Shown in pieces: positions 10,816 to 23,903 of a stretch of DNA of 64,000 bases. The stretch comes from Alisma plantago-aquatica (lineage: Eukaryota; Streptophyta; Magnoliopsida; Alismatales; Alismataceae): NCBI GenBank assembly GCA_963693085.1, contig OY856409.1, forward strand, positions 664,855,591 to 664,919,590, read 5' to 3'. Numbering within the stretch: position 1 is the first letter of the stretch; each line of letters opens with the position of its first letter. A program made the translations under genes and the position numbers. The notes under the pieces are model-generated. The model searched no databases. It saw only the letters and a list, made by a program, of their open reading frames with translations, and had not been told where the DNA came from.

Positions 10816-13800
10816 TGTGACGACACCCGCCATCATTTAAGATAACAAGCGTCGTCAGCAATAATAAAACATGCGGAAGCGATCGTTTGCAGCGGAATTA
10901 CTGAAAATCACTAAAAATTAAAACCATTTATCAAAGAGATTCATTCACAGGAAAACTCTTTCATTTAGAACCAAAGTAAAACATTACATCCTGGTTCATA
11001 TATACATCTCATGTACTATTGCTTCTCGAGGAATACAAACATCAACTACTCTGTCTTAACTGTACACAGGTAGTATAAAACCCTCGAGGCTTAAAGCCAA
11101 AATCTCAGATCGAATCTTCAAAACATTACTCCTAGGACCCGAGAGTACAGAGATGACTCATAGGACTATCTATATACAACTTGACAACTCATATCCCCAC
11201 CTGGGATTTACCGTTGTCCCTGCTACTGCTGCTGCTGCTCTTCCTCTGTAATAGGTTCTTTGCCTTTTCGTCAGTGGTTACCTAAAAATGTTAATCCCAC
11301 GGGGGTGAGACAATTATAAAAATTGTCCCAGCGAGAGATATAACTCTCCGCCAGAAACATTGTTATTGCTGATAATAGAATAACACTGAGGAGTAGAATT
11401 ATATTTACTCAACAGCAGGTAAATCATTGAATAAGATATACAGAGCAGTATTCTCTATGCAATCATTCCAATTATAACTTGATTAAGCAGAAAGTCATTC
11501 ATTTAAGAAGGAATATGAAGAACATGTATATCATTATCCAACAATGATATAATAGTCCATGTATCATCAACCATTGATTCTCGCAATTCAACCCTAAGCA
11601 AATATGCTACACGGCTGATTACGTTTTACAATCATACTTATGCCCTGAGGAGATGAGGTATACCGCTCATACTCCAACCGACCACGGTTACGTAAAGCAT
11701 CGGTACTACACATAGGTCAATGGAAGCACTGGATTCCCATGACCTCATCCATCTTGGTCAGTACGAGACTACATGCAGGACATCTTGTGTCTCTACTAGA
11801 TAGCTTTCCAGGGTATACTGGTAACATTGCTATTAGAGTTATAGCCCGTAGCATATACTCTCTTCAGGATATGGCCCGTAGCCAATGCCTGGTATTGTTT
11901 GTGGAGTCATGGCCCGTAGCCATGCTCTTATTGGGGTATGGTCCGTAACCAATCTCGTTCATTGGACATAGCCCGTAGCAATGCCTATGGGGCATAAGGA
12001 TATAATTGCCCAATTACCCCCACATATTCAAAAATATGCGTTCCGAGTAAACTCGTTTCACCATTCAGCTAATTCTGACGCTGATGGATCTGTGGTCAGG
12101 GCAACTACATTATATGGTATCACTTGATTAATTAAGTACATTATCATATTCTTTTAGCATCAGCCAAGTTTCCAAACATAACTTAATAAGACAAATGCTA
12201 TAAAGAAAACATGTACTATTTCCATTAATCACTTCTCAGTCTTTATAAGACATTGGGATCTCAGTCCCTCATTTCAATACTGGAAATTATCATTCCTTTG
12301 CAACTCAATGCCATAATCATATGGTTCTGGGTATTCAAACCCTTATCTCATCATTGAGCATTATTACCACTTTTTCAGGTAACTATCACCTTCAGGTCAT
12401 CTGACCAAGGTAAATATGATGCTTATTACATAAACATATTCTCATGGCACTTAAGGCCCATTACTTCTCTTATTACCTCATACTAGGCAATAAGGTATAG
12501 CATGGCACATAAGGCCCAATAAACAATGTCAATACATAAAATGTCATAGCTCATACATGTCTATGTTCATCATCACATCTTACCTGCAAGGTTAGTACAG
12601 ATGATAATACATCAATTTCATATCAGCACCATGCAAAACAATATATAACATCATTATTCAAGGGTAAAACCACTATTCCCTTACCAGGGTTAGGGTTTCC
12701 CATTTCTTATCAATCAGGGTTACTCATTCCCTATGCTCAATCAAGACCAATGACTTATCATTTCATTGTCCAGAGTTAGAGTTCATGTTATATGGTATAA
12801 CCCAAAAATTAGGGTTTCACATACCTTCACCCTATTTTAGAATTAGGGTTTGCATATAGCATCACCCTTCATTAGGGTTTCATATCACGTTGCCCATAAT
12901 TAGGGTTTACTAATCATTCCCAATTAGGGTTTCTCATAGAATCACCCTCAATTAGAGCTTTACATGGATACACCTTCAATTAGGGTTTCATATAGATACA
13001 CCCTCAACTAGGGTTTCACATGGATACACCTTCAATTAGGGTTTCAAATAGATACACCCTCAACTAGGGTTTCACATGGATACACCCTCAACTAGGGTTT
13101 ACTATCATCCTAATTAGTGATTTCACATGTAGACAACCTCTTATTAGGGTTATACATGGAATCAACCTCAATTAGGGTTTACATCATATATTGGATCCAT
13201 GAATTTGTTATGCATTAATGACTAGTACCATTAAAGGTATCTCCCACCTAATCACATTAGGTTTTCAAAAAGGTTTGATCAATTAGACCTTCAATAACAT
13301 GAGGTATCCAATTGAATTAACCAAATTGAACCACACTCAATTCTAATCAATGGAACTTCAACCAATTGGATCATCAACTCAATCATCATTTGAATCATGG
13401 CTCACCCCTCAATTGGGACTTCAATTATGGTCTGATCTCAATGGGATTAGGGTTTATAAACACCAATTAGAGCTTTGAAGTTGATCATCAATCATGCTAC
13501 TAATTGTGTTTCAATTGATTGCATTGGACCTTCAACCATTGAATTCATGGAACCAATCATCAATTGGACCTATGCTCATACTTCAATTGAGTTTAATAGG
13601 TCAACCTTCAACTAATTTGACCCTCAATTGACCCTCAATTGGTCATCAATTAGGGCTTGATTCAATTGAATTAGGGTTTAGAATTGATGATCCCTCAATA
13701 CTAATCAATGTAAGACTAGTTACTTTGAAACTTTTGAACCATCATCCAAATTGGGTATGAACTGACCCCAAACGGTCTTGAGGTCGTTTGGATGACCTCC

Positions 13801-16318
13801 AAACGGTCTTGAGACCGTTTTCCAATCATATCACTCAAATCCAATCCATCCAATTAAGGTTTGGATCATTGGATTGATCACCAAATCAGCATTGCACTGT
13901 ATATCAGCTTGGTACCTTTAGACCTTCAAACACCTAACCATACTCAACCATAGACCTCCAAACGGTCTTGGGTGACCACCAAACGGTCTTGAGACCGTTT
14001 GGATGAGCTCCAAACGGTCTTGAGACCGTTTGGCCCATCCATCCTTTGGATTCTAGTGAAAAATCATCAAGGATTGGTCTATGGAGTTGATCAACAATTC
14101 AGCACTTAATTGCAATATGATTGGTACCTTTGGACCTTCAATTGATCAACTATACTTGACCCCAGACCTCCAAACTGTCTTGGGGTGACCCCCAAACGGT
14201 CTTGAGACCGTTTGGGCTAATCAACCCAAAATCTCAAATTAACTCATTGGAATTTCAGCACTAATTGCAATTAGGGTTTGCCTAATTGAATAGCCTTCAA
14301 CTCACGATTCCTTGGAAGTTAATCGCTCAAATATGGTGAGTCATTAGACCACATCATTAGGAACAGTAATATCAAACGTTCAACCCTTGGTCAACGCACT
14401 CAAATGGTTTTGAAACCGTTTGCCCAAAAAGTTCAATTAAATCAGATTGAAAATCAGCACTTAATCCAATTAGGTTTCCCTAATTGATTAGGCTTCAACG
14501 CACGAGTCCTTTGGAGTTAATCCCTCAAATTTGTAGGGTCATTAACCAACATCATTATGAACAGGAATCCCAAACGGTCAACGCTTGGTCAACTCACTCA
14601 AACGGTTTTGAAACCGTTTGCCCAAACATGTCAAGTTAATCAGGTTGAAAATCAGCATTTAATTCAATTCGATTTGCCTGATTGATTGGCCTTCAACCTA
14701 CGATTCCTTTGGAGTTAACCCCTAAAATTTGGTGGGTCATTATCCTACATAATTAGGAACAAAATTCCCAAACGGTAAATGCTTGGTCAACCATCTCAAA
14801 CGGTTTTGAAACCGTTTTCTCCCAAACGGTTTCAAACCGTTTGCCCTTAAACGGTTTGCTGAAACCGCATAGCCAATCAAATTAAAACGATTTGGAGTAG
14901 CTATCAAAATCGTTTGGCTTGGTACTTTTCTTTGGATAAGCATCTAGGATGATGTCATCATCCCCTTCCTTCGAACAACCAAGAACAGCAACCGTCCTTG
15001 ATGTAAATTGCAGCAAAGAAACAAGAGTGTATCAAATTGAAGAAAACAATCAACAAAGCATAGAGAATTGATGCAATAGCAATGATTATGGGTTTAAGTT
15101 ATAAAACCCGCCTCAAATATGATCTCCAAGCTCCAAGCTCCACGGATCTAATGGTGGATGGAGTTCCAACAACTGCCCAAGGTCCGTTCTTGAGCTATTG
15201 GATGAAAAAGATGGATAGAATTGGAAATCGGGTGAAGAAAACCAAGAATCAAGCATTGGTTTAGGGTTTCCACCATGAATCCGAGGTAGAAGATGATAAA
15301 AACCTTACCAACAGGTTGTGTTCGTCCTTCTCCTTCTCCTGAGCTCTTTCTTGGTCGGACAAAGCAAAATGGTAGGGAAAAGACTAAGGGTACGACCCTT
15401 ATGTGTTATTGAAATAAGATATACATAAAGAATATGTATATGGTTTTCAAGGAAAGAGAAAATGAAATTATTTTCTTTAAATTCCATACTAATTTCCCCA
15501 AATCCTCCTCCATTTCTTGGCCACGAAACCACCTTCAAAGTCTTGCAAAAGCTCTTCATTATCCAAGAATTAATGGAAAAGAAATTAAGCACCTTAAAGA
15601 GTTTTATATTAATATCCAACTTTTAGTGGATATTACTTTTGATTATAATAATGTGAGTGGCTTCCACTCAACCAAGATCTTTTTGTTCCATAGCAAGGCA
15701 CAAGCTCGTCCAACACCTTACAAAATCATCCCTCAACTTTTTGTTGAAGGGATCCTCAATTAATTTATTTCTTTTTGCATAAATTAAACTAAAGTCCCAT
15801 ATATGCTTAAATCTTGATTATTTTAATGTCAAGATTCTCTCTCCTCCAAGATAACTCAAATGAGGCGCCCCTCTCATTTTATTTGCTCTACTTGATGCCA
15901 AGAAACATGAGAGATCCTCTAGAGGTGATATATTGCATATTGAACCCTAGATTTTGGGTAAATTGCACATTACACCAAAACTAGGTTTTAATGCACAAGG
16001 TTTGCTCTACAAGCTTTATCTTGATGCCCAAGCTTGTGGAAACCATACCATTACATCATATTCATTATTATGATGTATCAACATCAGAGGAACATCTTAT
16101 CATGTGGAATTTGCAAGTTAACCCCTCAACTTGGGTAATTTGCACATTAGTCCAAGATAAGCAAACATTGCTTCAACATTGTCCAAACAAGACCAAAATT
16201 GAAACATAAGTTCCTCATGAGCCCTAATTACTTTTCACAAGATAGGATTAAGCATATAATCATCTTTCTTAATCAAAACACCTAGGGTTAAAACATAACC
16301 CAGGTCAGGGATGTTACC
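10816..16318 (-). repeat. LARD-1 5' LTR (right copy), uninterrupted
   Basis: This copy is 5503 bp, colinear with 1195-9347 apart from CACTA-B and small changes such as a CTG-repeat length difference near 11225. It holds the AATTAGGGTTT array (about 12680-13190) and the palindrome cluster (about 13760-14860). The last base is C where the left copy has A. It preserves the pre-insertion site of CACTA-B at 13333-13335. Transcription of the element would start in this LTR on the minus strand; I could not place a TATA box with confidence. No coding gene is seen. Confidence 0.92.
13760..14860. repeat. AAACGGT/ACCGTTT palindrome cluster, LARD-1 5' LTR copy
   Basis: This is the counterpart of 6750-7900, with CCAAACGGTCTTGAGACC-type inverted repeats. 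Several pairs that are imperfect in the other LTR are perfect here, for example near 13980-14030. Confidence 0.85.
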
Positions 16319-19300
16319 GTTATAATGAATGGTATTGGCATGGAGAGAAATTGAATTATGAATCAGAAAATGTCGATACTAATAGTTGTGGCATAGAAGA
16401 TATAGATAATGATGATAATGTTAATGATGAACCGATTTAGAATGATATGGTTGATGAGATGCTACGTAGTTGTCGGGACAATGTCATTGATCCACCTTCT
16501 TTATTTGCAAACATTGTCCATGATGCTAAAAAAACATTATATAAGGGTTGTACTAAGTTCACGAGGTTGAGTGTTGTGATGCGATTATATACTCTTAAAG
16601 CTCAAAACCGTTGGAGTGATAAGAGTTTCACTTCACTGTTGTCTTTGTTAAAGGAAATTCTTCCTGAAGGCAACGAGCTTCCAATTTCATCATATCAAGC
16701 AAAGAAAATAATGTGCCCAATGGGAATGGAGGCTAAGAAGATCCATGCATGTCCAAATGATTGTGTGTTATTTCAGAAGGACTATAGTAATTTGATAAAT
16801 TGTCCAAAATGTGGTGCGTCAAGGTATAAGACTACAAATTCAGCTAAGGCTAAAAATGGCTCTCCTGCCAAGGTGATGTGGTATCTACCAATAATACCAC
16901 GATTTCAACGCTTATTTGCTAATACAGAAGATGCGCAAAATTTGTCTTGGCATGGGGAGTTAAAGGTCAATGATGATGGCGTCCTACGACATGCATCTGA
17001 TTCACCACAATGGAAGAAAATTGATTTATTATACCCTCAATTTGGTAAAGAACCAAGAAACCTAAGACTTGGGCTCTGTACAGATGGAATGAATCCCTAT
17101 GGTACATTAAGCAGCCAACATAGCACGTGGCCTGTTATGATTGTTATATACAATCTTCCTCCTTGGTTGTGTATGAAAAATAAGTATGTGATGTTGTCAA
17201 TATTGATATCAGGGCCCAAGCAACCTGGAAATGATATTGATGTTTACCTTCAACCTCTAATTGATGACCTAATGAAACTATGGGAAGAAGGTATTATGAC
17301 ATATGATGCTTCACGCAAAGAGATCTTTAGTTTGTGTGCTATGTTATTTTGCACGATTAATGACTTTCCAACTTATGGAAATTTGTCTGGATATAGCATA
17401 AAAGATACAAAGCATGTCCTGTTTGTGAGGAAAATACTGATTCAAGTAGACTGAAACATGGTGGTAAAATCATATATCTTGGTCATCGGAGATTTCTCCC
17501 ACCAGTGCATCCTTATCGAAGGCAATGCAAAACCTTTAATGGGTCAACTGAGGAACGAAGTGCTCCTAAACCTATACCAGGAAATGTTGTATATGATAGG
17601 GTGAAACATATTGTTAATGAATTTGGAAAGAGTTCAAGTAGTCATACACTCGCATGTGACAAATCTCTATACAAGAAGAGGTCAATATTCTGGGATCTTC
17701 CTTATTGGAGATCTTTGGTAATTAGACACTGCATTGAAGTCATGCATGTTGAAAAAAATATTTGTGATAGCATCATCGATACGCTATTGAACATACCAGG
17801 AAAGACTAAAGATGGCATCAAATCTAGAAAAGATTTAGAATTAATGGGTATTAGAAAAGAATTATTAGTGGAGATCAGGCGTCGCTGCACATATTTGCCA
17901 CCGGCTTGTTACACTTTGTCAAAGAAAGAGAAAAAGACTTTCTGTGAGTGCTTGTATAATATTAAGGTTCCACAAGGATACTCTTCTAATATTCATAGAT
18001 TAGTATTAATGAAGGATCAGAAACTGATAGGTCTCAAATTTCACGATTGTCACACCTTAATGCAACAAATTTTACCTGTGGCTATTCGATCTATATTGCC
18101 GAAGCATGTAAGGTTTGCAATCACAAGACTCTATTTCTTCTTCAATGAAATATGCAACAAAGTGATACATCCTGATACTCTCGATAAATTATAGAAAGAT
18201 GTAATTGTTACCATGTGTCAGCTTGAAATGTACTTTCCTCCTTCATTTTTTGATATCATGGTTCATCTTGTAGTACATATTACAAGGGAGGTGAAGATGT
18301 TGGGTCCAATTTTCTTACACTGGATGTATCCATTTGAACACTACATGAGTGTTTTTAAAGGTGATGTTCGGAATCGTTATCGTCCTGAAGGGAGTATTGT
18401 TGAGGGTTACGTGGCTAGGGAGGTGATGGACTTTTGTAATGATTTTTTGAATTGCAATGAAACTTGTAGCAATCAAAAAAATTCCCATCACACTGGATCT
18501 TATTGTGGCAAAGGAACTCTGGGAGGACGAGTGAAAGGAATCAGTCGTGAGTTGTGGGAACAAGCGCATTTGTATATTTTACACAACATCGATGAAGTTA
18601 GTAGCTACATCACAGAACACAATGATCTTATCAAGAGAAATCATCCGCAATCCAGTTCAATGTGGCTTGCAAGAGAGCATAATCGAACATTTATTAGGTG
18701 GTTTGAAGAGAAAGTATTTAATCAACTATCTGAATCACCAAATAATGTTGATGAGAACATAAAATGGCTCGCCTTTAAGCCAAAAATGGATGTCATGTCA
18801 TTTGAAGGTTATGACATTAACGGATTTTCATACTACACAAAGCGTCAAGATGAAAGTAGTGTAGTTAAAAATAGTGGGGTCACTGTTAAAGCTTGTTCAT
18901 TGTATTTTGCTAGTACCAAAGATAAAAGACCACGCGAAGCTGAGATGTCATATTACGGCGTCATTGAGGACATATGGGAAATGGACTATACAAATTTTTG
19001 AGTTCCTATATTTAGGTGTAATTGGGTTGACAAAAAAAAAGGAGTTTTAGTGGATGAGTTGGGTTTCAAATTGGTGAATTTTGAAAAGATTGGTTTCAAA
19101 GATGAGCCATTCATCATGGCAGACCAAGCAAAACAAGTATTCTATATTGATGACCCGGCAAATAAAAATTGGTTTGTCGTTCTTAATGGAAAAAGACAGT
19201 TTACTGTAGATCCTATAAATGAAGAAGAATACTACGAAAAGTATGATGATTCCAGTCCATTCTCAGTTGGTTTGCCAAGTGTAAATGTTGAAGATAACAC

Positions 19301-19352
19301 CGATGAATATTATAAACGTCAAGATCATGCTGAAGGAATTTTCCTTGACTAA
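16319..19352 (+). pseudogene. TNP2 CACTA transposase, main part
   Basis: This continues the frame broken at 1194. Domains in order: end of the transposase-associated domain, a CPKCG zinc-binding segment (about 16804), the Transposase_21 catalytic region (LRLGLCTDGMNPYG, Asp-containing), a C-x2-C motif in the CPVCEE region (about 17415), a DUF4218 block (CQLEMYFPPSFFDIM, 18216 on) and a DUF4216 block to 19352. Length with the N-terminal piece is about 1080 codons, normal for TNP2. Damage: in-frame TAG at 16438-16440, a 1-nt frameshift near 17402, TAG at 18192-18194, TGA near 18999-19001, plus the LARD-1 insertion. The protein cannot be made. Its role was cleavage and rejoining of the element ends. 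Confidence 0.9.
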
Positions 19353-19476
19353 CAACTCAACCAATACTAAAGGCATGTATTCTTTGAATTATTTATTTTA
19401 TTATCATGTATACCTTATCACTTGTGCTTTTATTATCACTTATTTTTTTTTATCATGTATACTTGTAGGTTCTAAA

Positions 19477-22400
19477 ATGGCGAGTGAAGATGAACATTCT
19501 GAGCATGAGCACCATGAGGATGGTAGTGGTGATGCTAAGAAAAGTAGAGGTCCTACATTGATGCGTAGGCTGCAGGAGCTCAGGGCTAAAGGGGATAAAT
19601 TGCCAGTCCAGTTTGATATGACAGGAGCACCTGTTGGGGAACATGCTATTTTTCAAGCATTACGTAGGGGAGACCGCGCACAGTAAGGTGGCAATAGATA
19701 TAGAAAATTGGCATGATGTTCCTAATGCAAAAAAAGACCTCATATGGAAAGATATATCTGTGAGTGGAAGTGATATTATTTTAATATGTTTTTTATCTAT
19801 TGATTCTAATTTAGTTTTCTTGGAATTAATTCCTTTTCAAAACAACATTATTAATTACTTCTTTTGTATGTATAGGGTGTTTTTCATCTAAATGAAAAAG
19901 ATCACAAGAAAAGAGTGCTACAACGTTGTGGTGTACGATGGAGGGGTTTTAAGACATATCTTGTAAGGGAATTTATAAATAATCCTAAACAAAAGAAGAA
20001 AGCTACAGATGTATACATTTTTATAGATCCTGAGGTGTGGGAAAGATTTGTTGTAGCTAGGAGATCGGAAGAGTTTCAGGTAATAAAGATTGTGATGTAT
20101 TGTATGAATATTTAATTTTATACAATTAAGGAGGTGAATATTTTTATACATGTTTGCCAAGTCTAAATTGCAATACCTCATTTTAAATGATCAAGCTATT
20201 CACCAGGCTCAAAAGGAAAGACGGGCTAAAAATGTGCATGACCGTCGCTTGGGGCCCGGTGGTTATGCCTTCTGCCGCCAACTACAAGAGAAGCAATCCT
20301 CTGTTGGAGAAGAATCTATTACAACTCAAGTTGAGAGACCACCCCGACACATGACATGGATTGATGCTAGAAAGAATCGAGCAGGTGAATTTGTCAACCC
20401 TGCAACTAAGGAGGTGGCACAAAAGATGGTAGGTTTATCCCAACTAAGTATTTATATCTAATTGATATTGTGATTTAATATTTTTATTAACTATGAATAG
20501 ATTGATCTCCACGAGCAAAGGAAGGAAGGAAAGTTCATCCCAACTGGCTACATGGATGAACTAGCAGTTGTTCTTGGTACGAAGGAGCATCCTAGCCGTG
20601 TTAGGGGATTAGGAGCTGGCATAGGATTCAAGTCTTATTTTGGCCCTTCACAATCTAAAAGAGGTCGTGTAGGAGGTCTTACACAAGAGGATCTTGAAGC
20701 ATTAGTAGCACAGAAAGTAAAAGAAATAATGTCTTCATTTCAGCCTACTCAACCTTCTCAACCTATTCATACTACGCGTCTCTCAAGTGATGAGGTACAA
20801 GCCCATACTCCAGTTGTAGAAGGTCATGGGAGCACTCCCGATGACCCACCACAACAATCTACAGTAAGTTTTTGTTCTATATGTTGTGTTATTAGTATGA
20901 TAAATATATGATAATATATATAGTTGTAACATGTATCTGTTCTACTATTTCTTATATAACTTATATTATTTCAATCTAGGTTGGTATGAACTGTAAACTT
21001 GCAGTGGAGGTTCCAGAATATAATGTTGTGGCAGCGGGCAAGGTGTACAACCTTGGCGGTACATTGCATTGCCAACAAATTACTGATGACATTTGTCGTG
21101 TGTCCATCCATCTTGTGTATGACGGAATGGGGGACAAACCACTACCCATACCTAATCCTGAATATAGTACAGTTGAAGAAGCTGAGGGTGCTATGGTGGG
21201 TTGGTCTAGACACTTGGTTATTAATGACAAGGTATACCTTATTTCTACCATATTTTTCATATTTGACTGCATATATGAACTCGTGTAATATAAGTATGTA
21301 ATTTAATTAACAGGTTTGTAAACCAAAAAGTAAAAATTCTACTAGTCGTCCTCCTATGCCCAAGCCATCTTTCATTCTTGAAGCTACATTCGACAAATTG
21401 GGAAGCAAATGTAAATGTTTGTGTCGATACTTAGCCAACCAAAGCTCGGGATTACAAATGTTGGTCAATTTAACACAAGATGCAGTTGGGAGGGATTTTG
21501 AGAATTTAATTTTTCTTGATGATATTATAGAGTTGTTCCAGTATGATTGGCTAAATACTTCGGTAATAGAAGTATGGATAAGGTAATGATCTATCAATAT
21601 ATATATCAAATTCCAATAGACATTTTTAGCTTAGTTCTATATATGGAAATAATTACAAATGTTTTACAGCCATTTATATACTGAGATCACAAACTTTGAT
21701 ATAAAGAATGTTGGATTCTTAGTTCCTTCAATCACTAGTCAAGTGGAGATAAATTTTGAGGATGTGAATGAGTACTTCTCTACTGTATTTAAATATTTTG
21801 CTAGTGAAGGGAAGGAAATTATCCTAATTCCTTTTAACGTGCAGTAAGTATTATTATTCAATATAATTTTAATAATGAATAAAATTATTTATTTTAATGT
21901 TTGTTTTATTCTTACTCAGAAGTAGACATTGGGAATTAGTGGTGATTGCCCCTAAATTGATGACTCTTTATTATCTTGACCCAATGGGTAAAACAACAAG
22001 GAGTCACAAACTGAAATTGCCAGCTATGGAGTAAGTATTAATTTAGTCAATGCTTCAACATGATATTTCTATTTAGAATATCTATTTTACCAACTATTAT
22101 TTAATTGATAGGGGTATAAAGGCTTTTCGTGATGCTGGAGGACAAATACCAACAAAATTAAAGACATTGACTTTGAAAAATGTCAAGGTAGCTACTTTGA
22201 CAACTGCTTAGTCTTAATTGTATTAATTTTCAATTCTAATATGTCAACTCTTATAGTGTTATCTCAACTGCTGTTTATAGTAGTTTACTAACATTAAGTA
22301 TAATTCGTTATTTGTAGTGTCCTATGAAAAATAATGACTGGTCTTGTGGCTACTATGTAATGAAATATATGCAAGCTATTGTCAAACAAGCATCACATGA

Positions 22401-22598
22401 CATTCAAACTATAAGTCAGGTAATAAAGAATAACATCATAAATTTACAAGTGATTGTAGTCATTTTATAAAATATTAGCATGTGCATTTTCTGTTATAGA
22501 TCTTTACAACTCAGCCTTACACCCTTGTGGACTTGAATGAATTCCGAGAAGAGTGGTCAGATTCTTTTCTAAATGAAGTCAATATAGCATTGGATTAA
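19477..22598 (+). pseudogene. TNP1-like/Ulp1 fusion gene of CACTA-A, 11 exons, one frameshift
   Basis: ATG at 19477-19479 follows an acceptor-like TTGTAG, so a 5' UTR exon is likely. Exons: 19477-19759, 19876-20079, 20162-20428, 20501-20863, 20980-21231, 21314-21582, 21670-21843, 21920-22030, 22112-22187, 22318-22419, 22500-22598. Nearly all junctions are GT/AG; the acceptor of exon 3 is the least certain. Exons 2 to 11 join in phase without a stop; exon 1 has a 1-nt frameshift near 19650. The first half resembles plant En/Spm TNP1-like proteins (NPKQKKKATDVYIFIDPEVW, RRLGPGGYAF segments). The second half is a C48 protease with His (SRHWELV, 21927-21929), Asp (YYLDP, 21978-21980) and Cys (NDWSCGYYV, 22345-22347). 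Full length would be about 735 residues. TNP1-type proteins bind subterminal repeats; the protease role is not established. Confidence 0.82.
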
Positions 22599-22860
22599 AT
22601 ATGTCAACTCCATTTATGTATGTGGTTTGAGTACCCTTTCATATTTACTTTTGTATCTGATTAAAATCATCTCAGACTTGCAATCTATCATTTTGTAAAT
22701 TTTTATGTGATTATGAATCATTTTTGTCATGAATGTGTGGTTTTGAATGGAGACGGTTGAGCATCAATGCCCCCTCTCCCAGAATATATGAATCTTCTTG
22801 TTCTTCTGTTCTATTTCATTTTCTGCAGAATTTTTTTTTTAAAAAATTGTAACTTCTAGC

Positions 22861-23246
22861 TTCGGTTTTTTAAATAACCGACCCTAAAGATTGAATGACC
22901 ACTTCAGTGTGATCCTCGGTCGAGAACATTTTCGACCGAAATATTTTCGGTCGACAATTTTCTCGACCAAGAGAGTTTTACAGGGTCGATTTTTTTTGGA
23001 ATAACCGACCCTAAAGATTGAATAAACACTTTAGAGTAATCTTCGGTCAACAAATTTCTCGACCGAGGATTACTCTGAAGTCTTTATTCAATCTTTAGGG
23101 TCGGTTACTCCAAAAAAAACCGACCCTGTAAACTCTCTTGGTCGAGAAAATTGTCGACCAAAATATTTTCGGTCAAAAATGTTCTCGACCGAGGATCACA
23201 CTGAAGTGGTCATTCAATCTTTAGGGTCGGTTATTCCAAAAAAACG
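22861..23246. repeat. ~190-bp-arm palindrome at right end of CACTA-A
   Basis: The left arm (22861 to about 23050) and right arm (about 23057-23246) are reverse complements containing GACCCTAAAGATTGAATGAC, CTCGGTCGAGAA and CGACCGAAATATTTTCGG units. A further partial copy runs to about 23420, then ACCGACGCTA-type repeats to the terminus. These are CACTA subterminal repeats; read as RNA they form a very long hairpin. The stretch 22599-22860 before it is 3' flank of the Ulp1 gene with nothing else seen. Confidence 0.85.
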
Positions 23247-23691
23247 ACCATGTAAAACTCTCTCGGTCGAGAAAATTGTCGACCGAAAATATTTCGGTCG
23301 AAAATTTTCTCGACCGAGGATCACACTGAAGTGTCATTCAATTTTTAGGGTCGGTTATTCCAAAAAAACTGACCCTGTAAATGATATCGGTCGAGAAAAT
23401 TGTCGACCGAGATCATTACAGGGTTGGATTTTTTGGAATAATAGACGCTATAGAGCAAATTCTGTAGAGCAAATTCTCGCCTGGGTCGGTGTTTTGCGTC
23501 TGTGTTTACTCTGTAAGGTCGGTTTTATTTGGTCAAATAAACCGACGCTATAGAGCAAATTCTATAGCGACGGCCACTTAGGCGTCAGTTATAAAGTGAC
23601 GCTGTAGGCTTAAAAAAACCGACGCTACAAACCATTCCTGTACTAGTGAATGTTTTTCGAAGGATGAATTTTGGAGAATAAAATACATGTA

Positions 23692-23707
23692 TAGAACTCA
23701 TAATAAA
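23692..23707. repeat. LINE target-site duplication (left copy; right copy 29894-29909)
   Basis: Both copies read TAGAACTCATAATAAA. The flanking DNA (23649-23691 and 29910 on) is then continuous and belongs to the LTR tail of element X. Confidence 0.92.
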
Positions 23708-23903
23708 AAAAAATTTTGCCCCCTCCTCTTCCTTTTTTTTAAATCAATCAAAGATGATACATCTCTTGCTTACTAAGCAGGTATGGAAGCATAAGAAAAG
23801 ATACAAAGAAGCCTCCGATCTCCCACAAAATGATCAAGATGATCGAAGATTAACACGACCGTGGTCGAAGACCACAATCGTGGTAAGGACACATCAGAAA
23901 CGA

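Larger units (their letters stand above)
1195..16318 (-). mobile_element. LARD-1: gag-only Ty3/Gypsy retrotransposon with ~5.5-kb LTRs (TR-GAG/LARD type)
   Basis: Two long direct repeats (1195-9347 and 10816-16318) begin TGTGACGACACC and end GATGTTAC(A/C). They are flanked by the 5-bp duplication GTTAT (1190-1194 and 16319-16323). The internal region is only 9348-10815 (1468 bp). Orientation is minus: the tRNA-Met-type primer binding site abuts the right LTR, the purine tract abuts the left LTR, and gag is on the minus strand. Removing CACTA-B (2620 bp plus 3-bp TSD) from the left LTR leaves 5530 bp, close to the 5503 bp of the right one. There is no protease, RT or integrase, so movement must have relied on an autonomous relative. 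The LTRs are highly similar by eye, so the insertion is fairly young. Confidence 0.93.
1..23648 (+). mobile_element. CACTA-A: autonomous-type CACTA/En-Spm transposon, left end outside window
   Basis: The right terminus is visible: the element ends ...CCTGTACTAGTG at 23648, the reverse complement of a CACTA terminal inverted repeat (CACTAGTACAGG). It is preceded by about 780 bp of subterminal inverted repeats rich in ACCGACCC and CTCGGTCGA motifs. The left end is not in the window, but the palindromic TCGAC-rich DNA at 131-290 looks like the left subterminal region. The element carries a TNP2 transposase gene and a TNP1-like/Ulp1 gene, both on the + strand. It is interrupted at 1195-16318 by LARD-1. 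The 3-bp target duplication would be AAT (23649-23651), but its left partner is off-window. CACTA elements move by cut and paste through a DDE transposase. Confidence 0.9.

Noticed and set aside
23179..23553. 124-codon + strand frame at the CACTA-A right end
   Set aside because: It lies wholly in subterminal inverted repeats and consists of translated repeat units.
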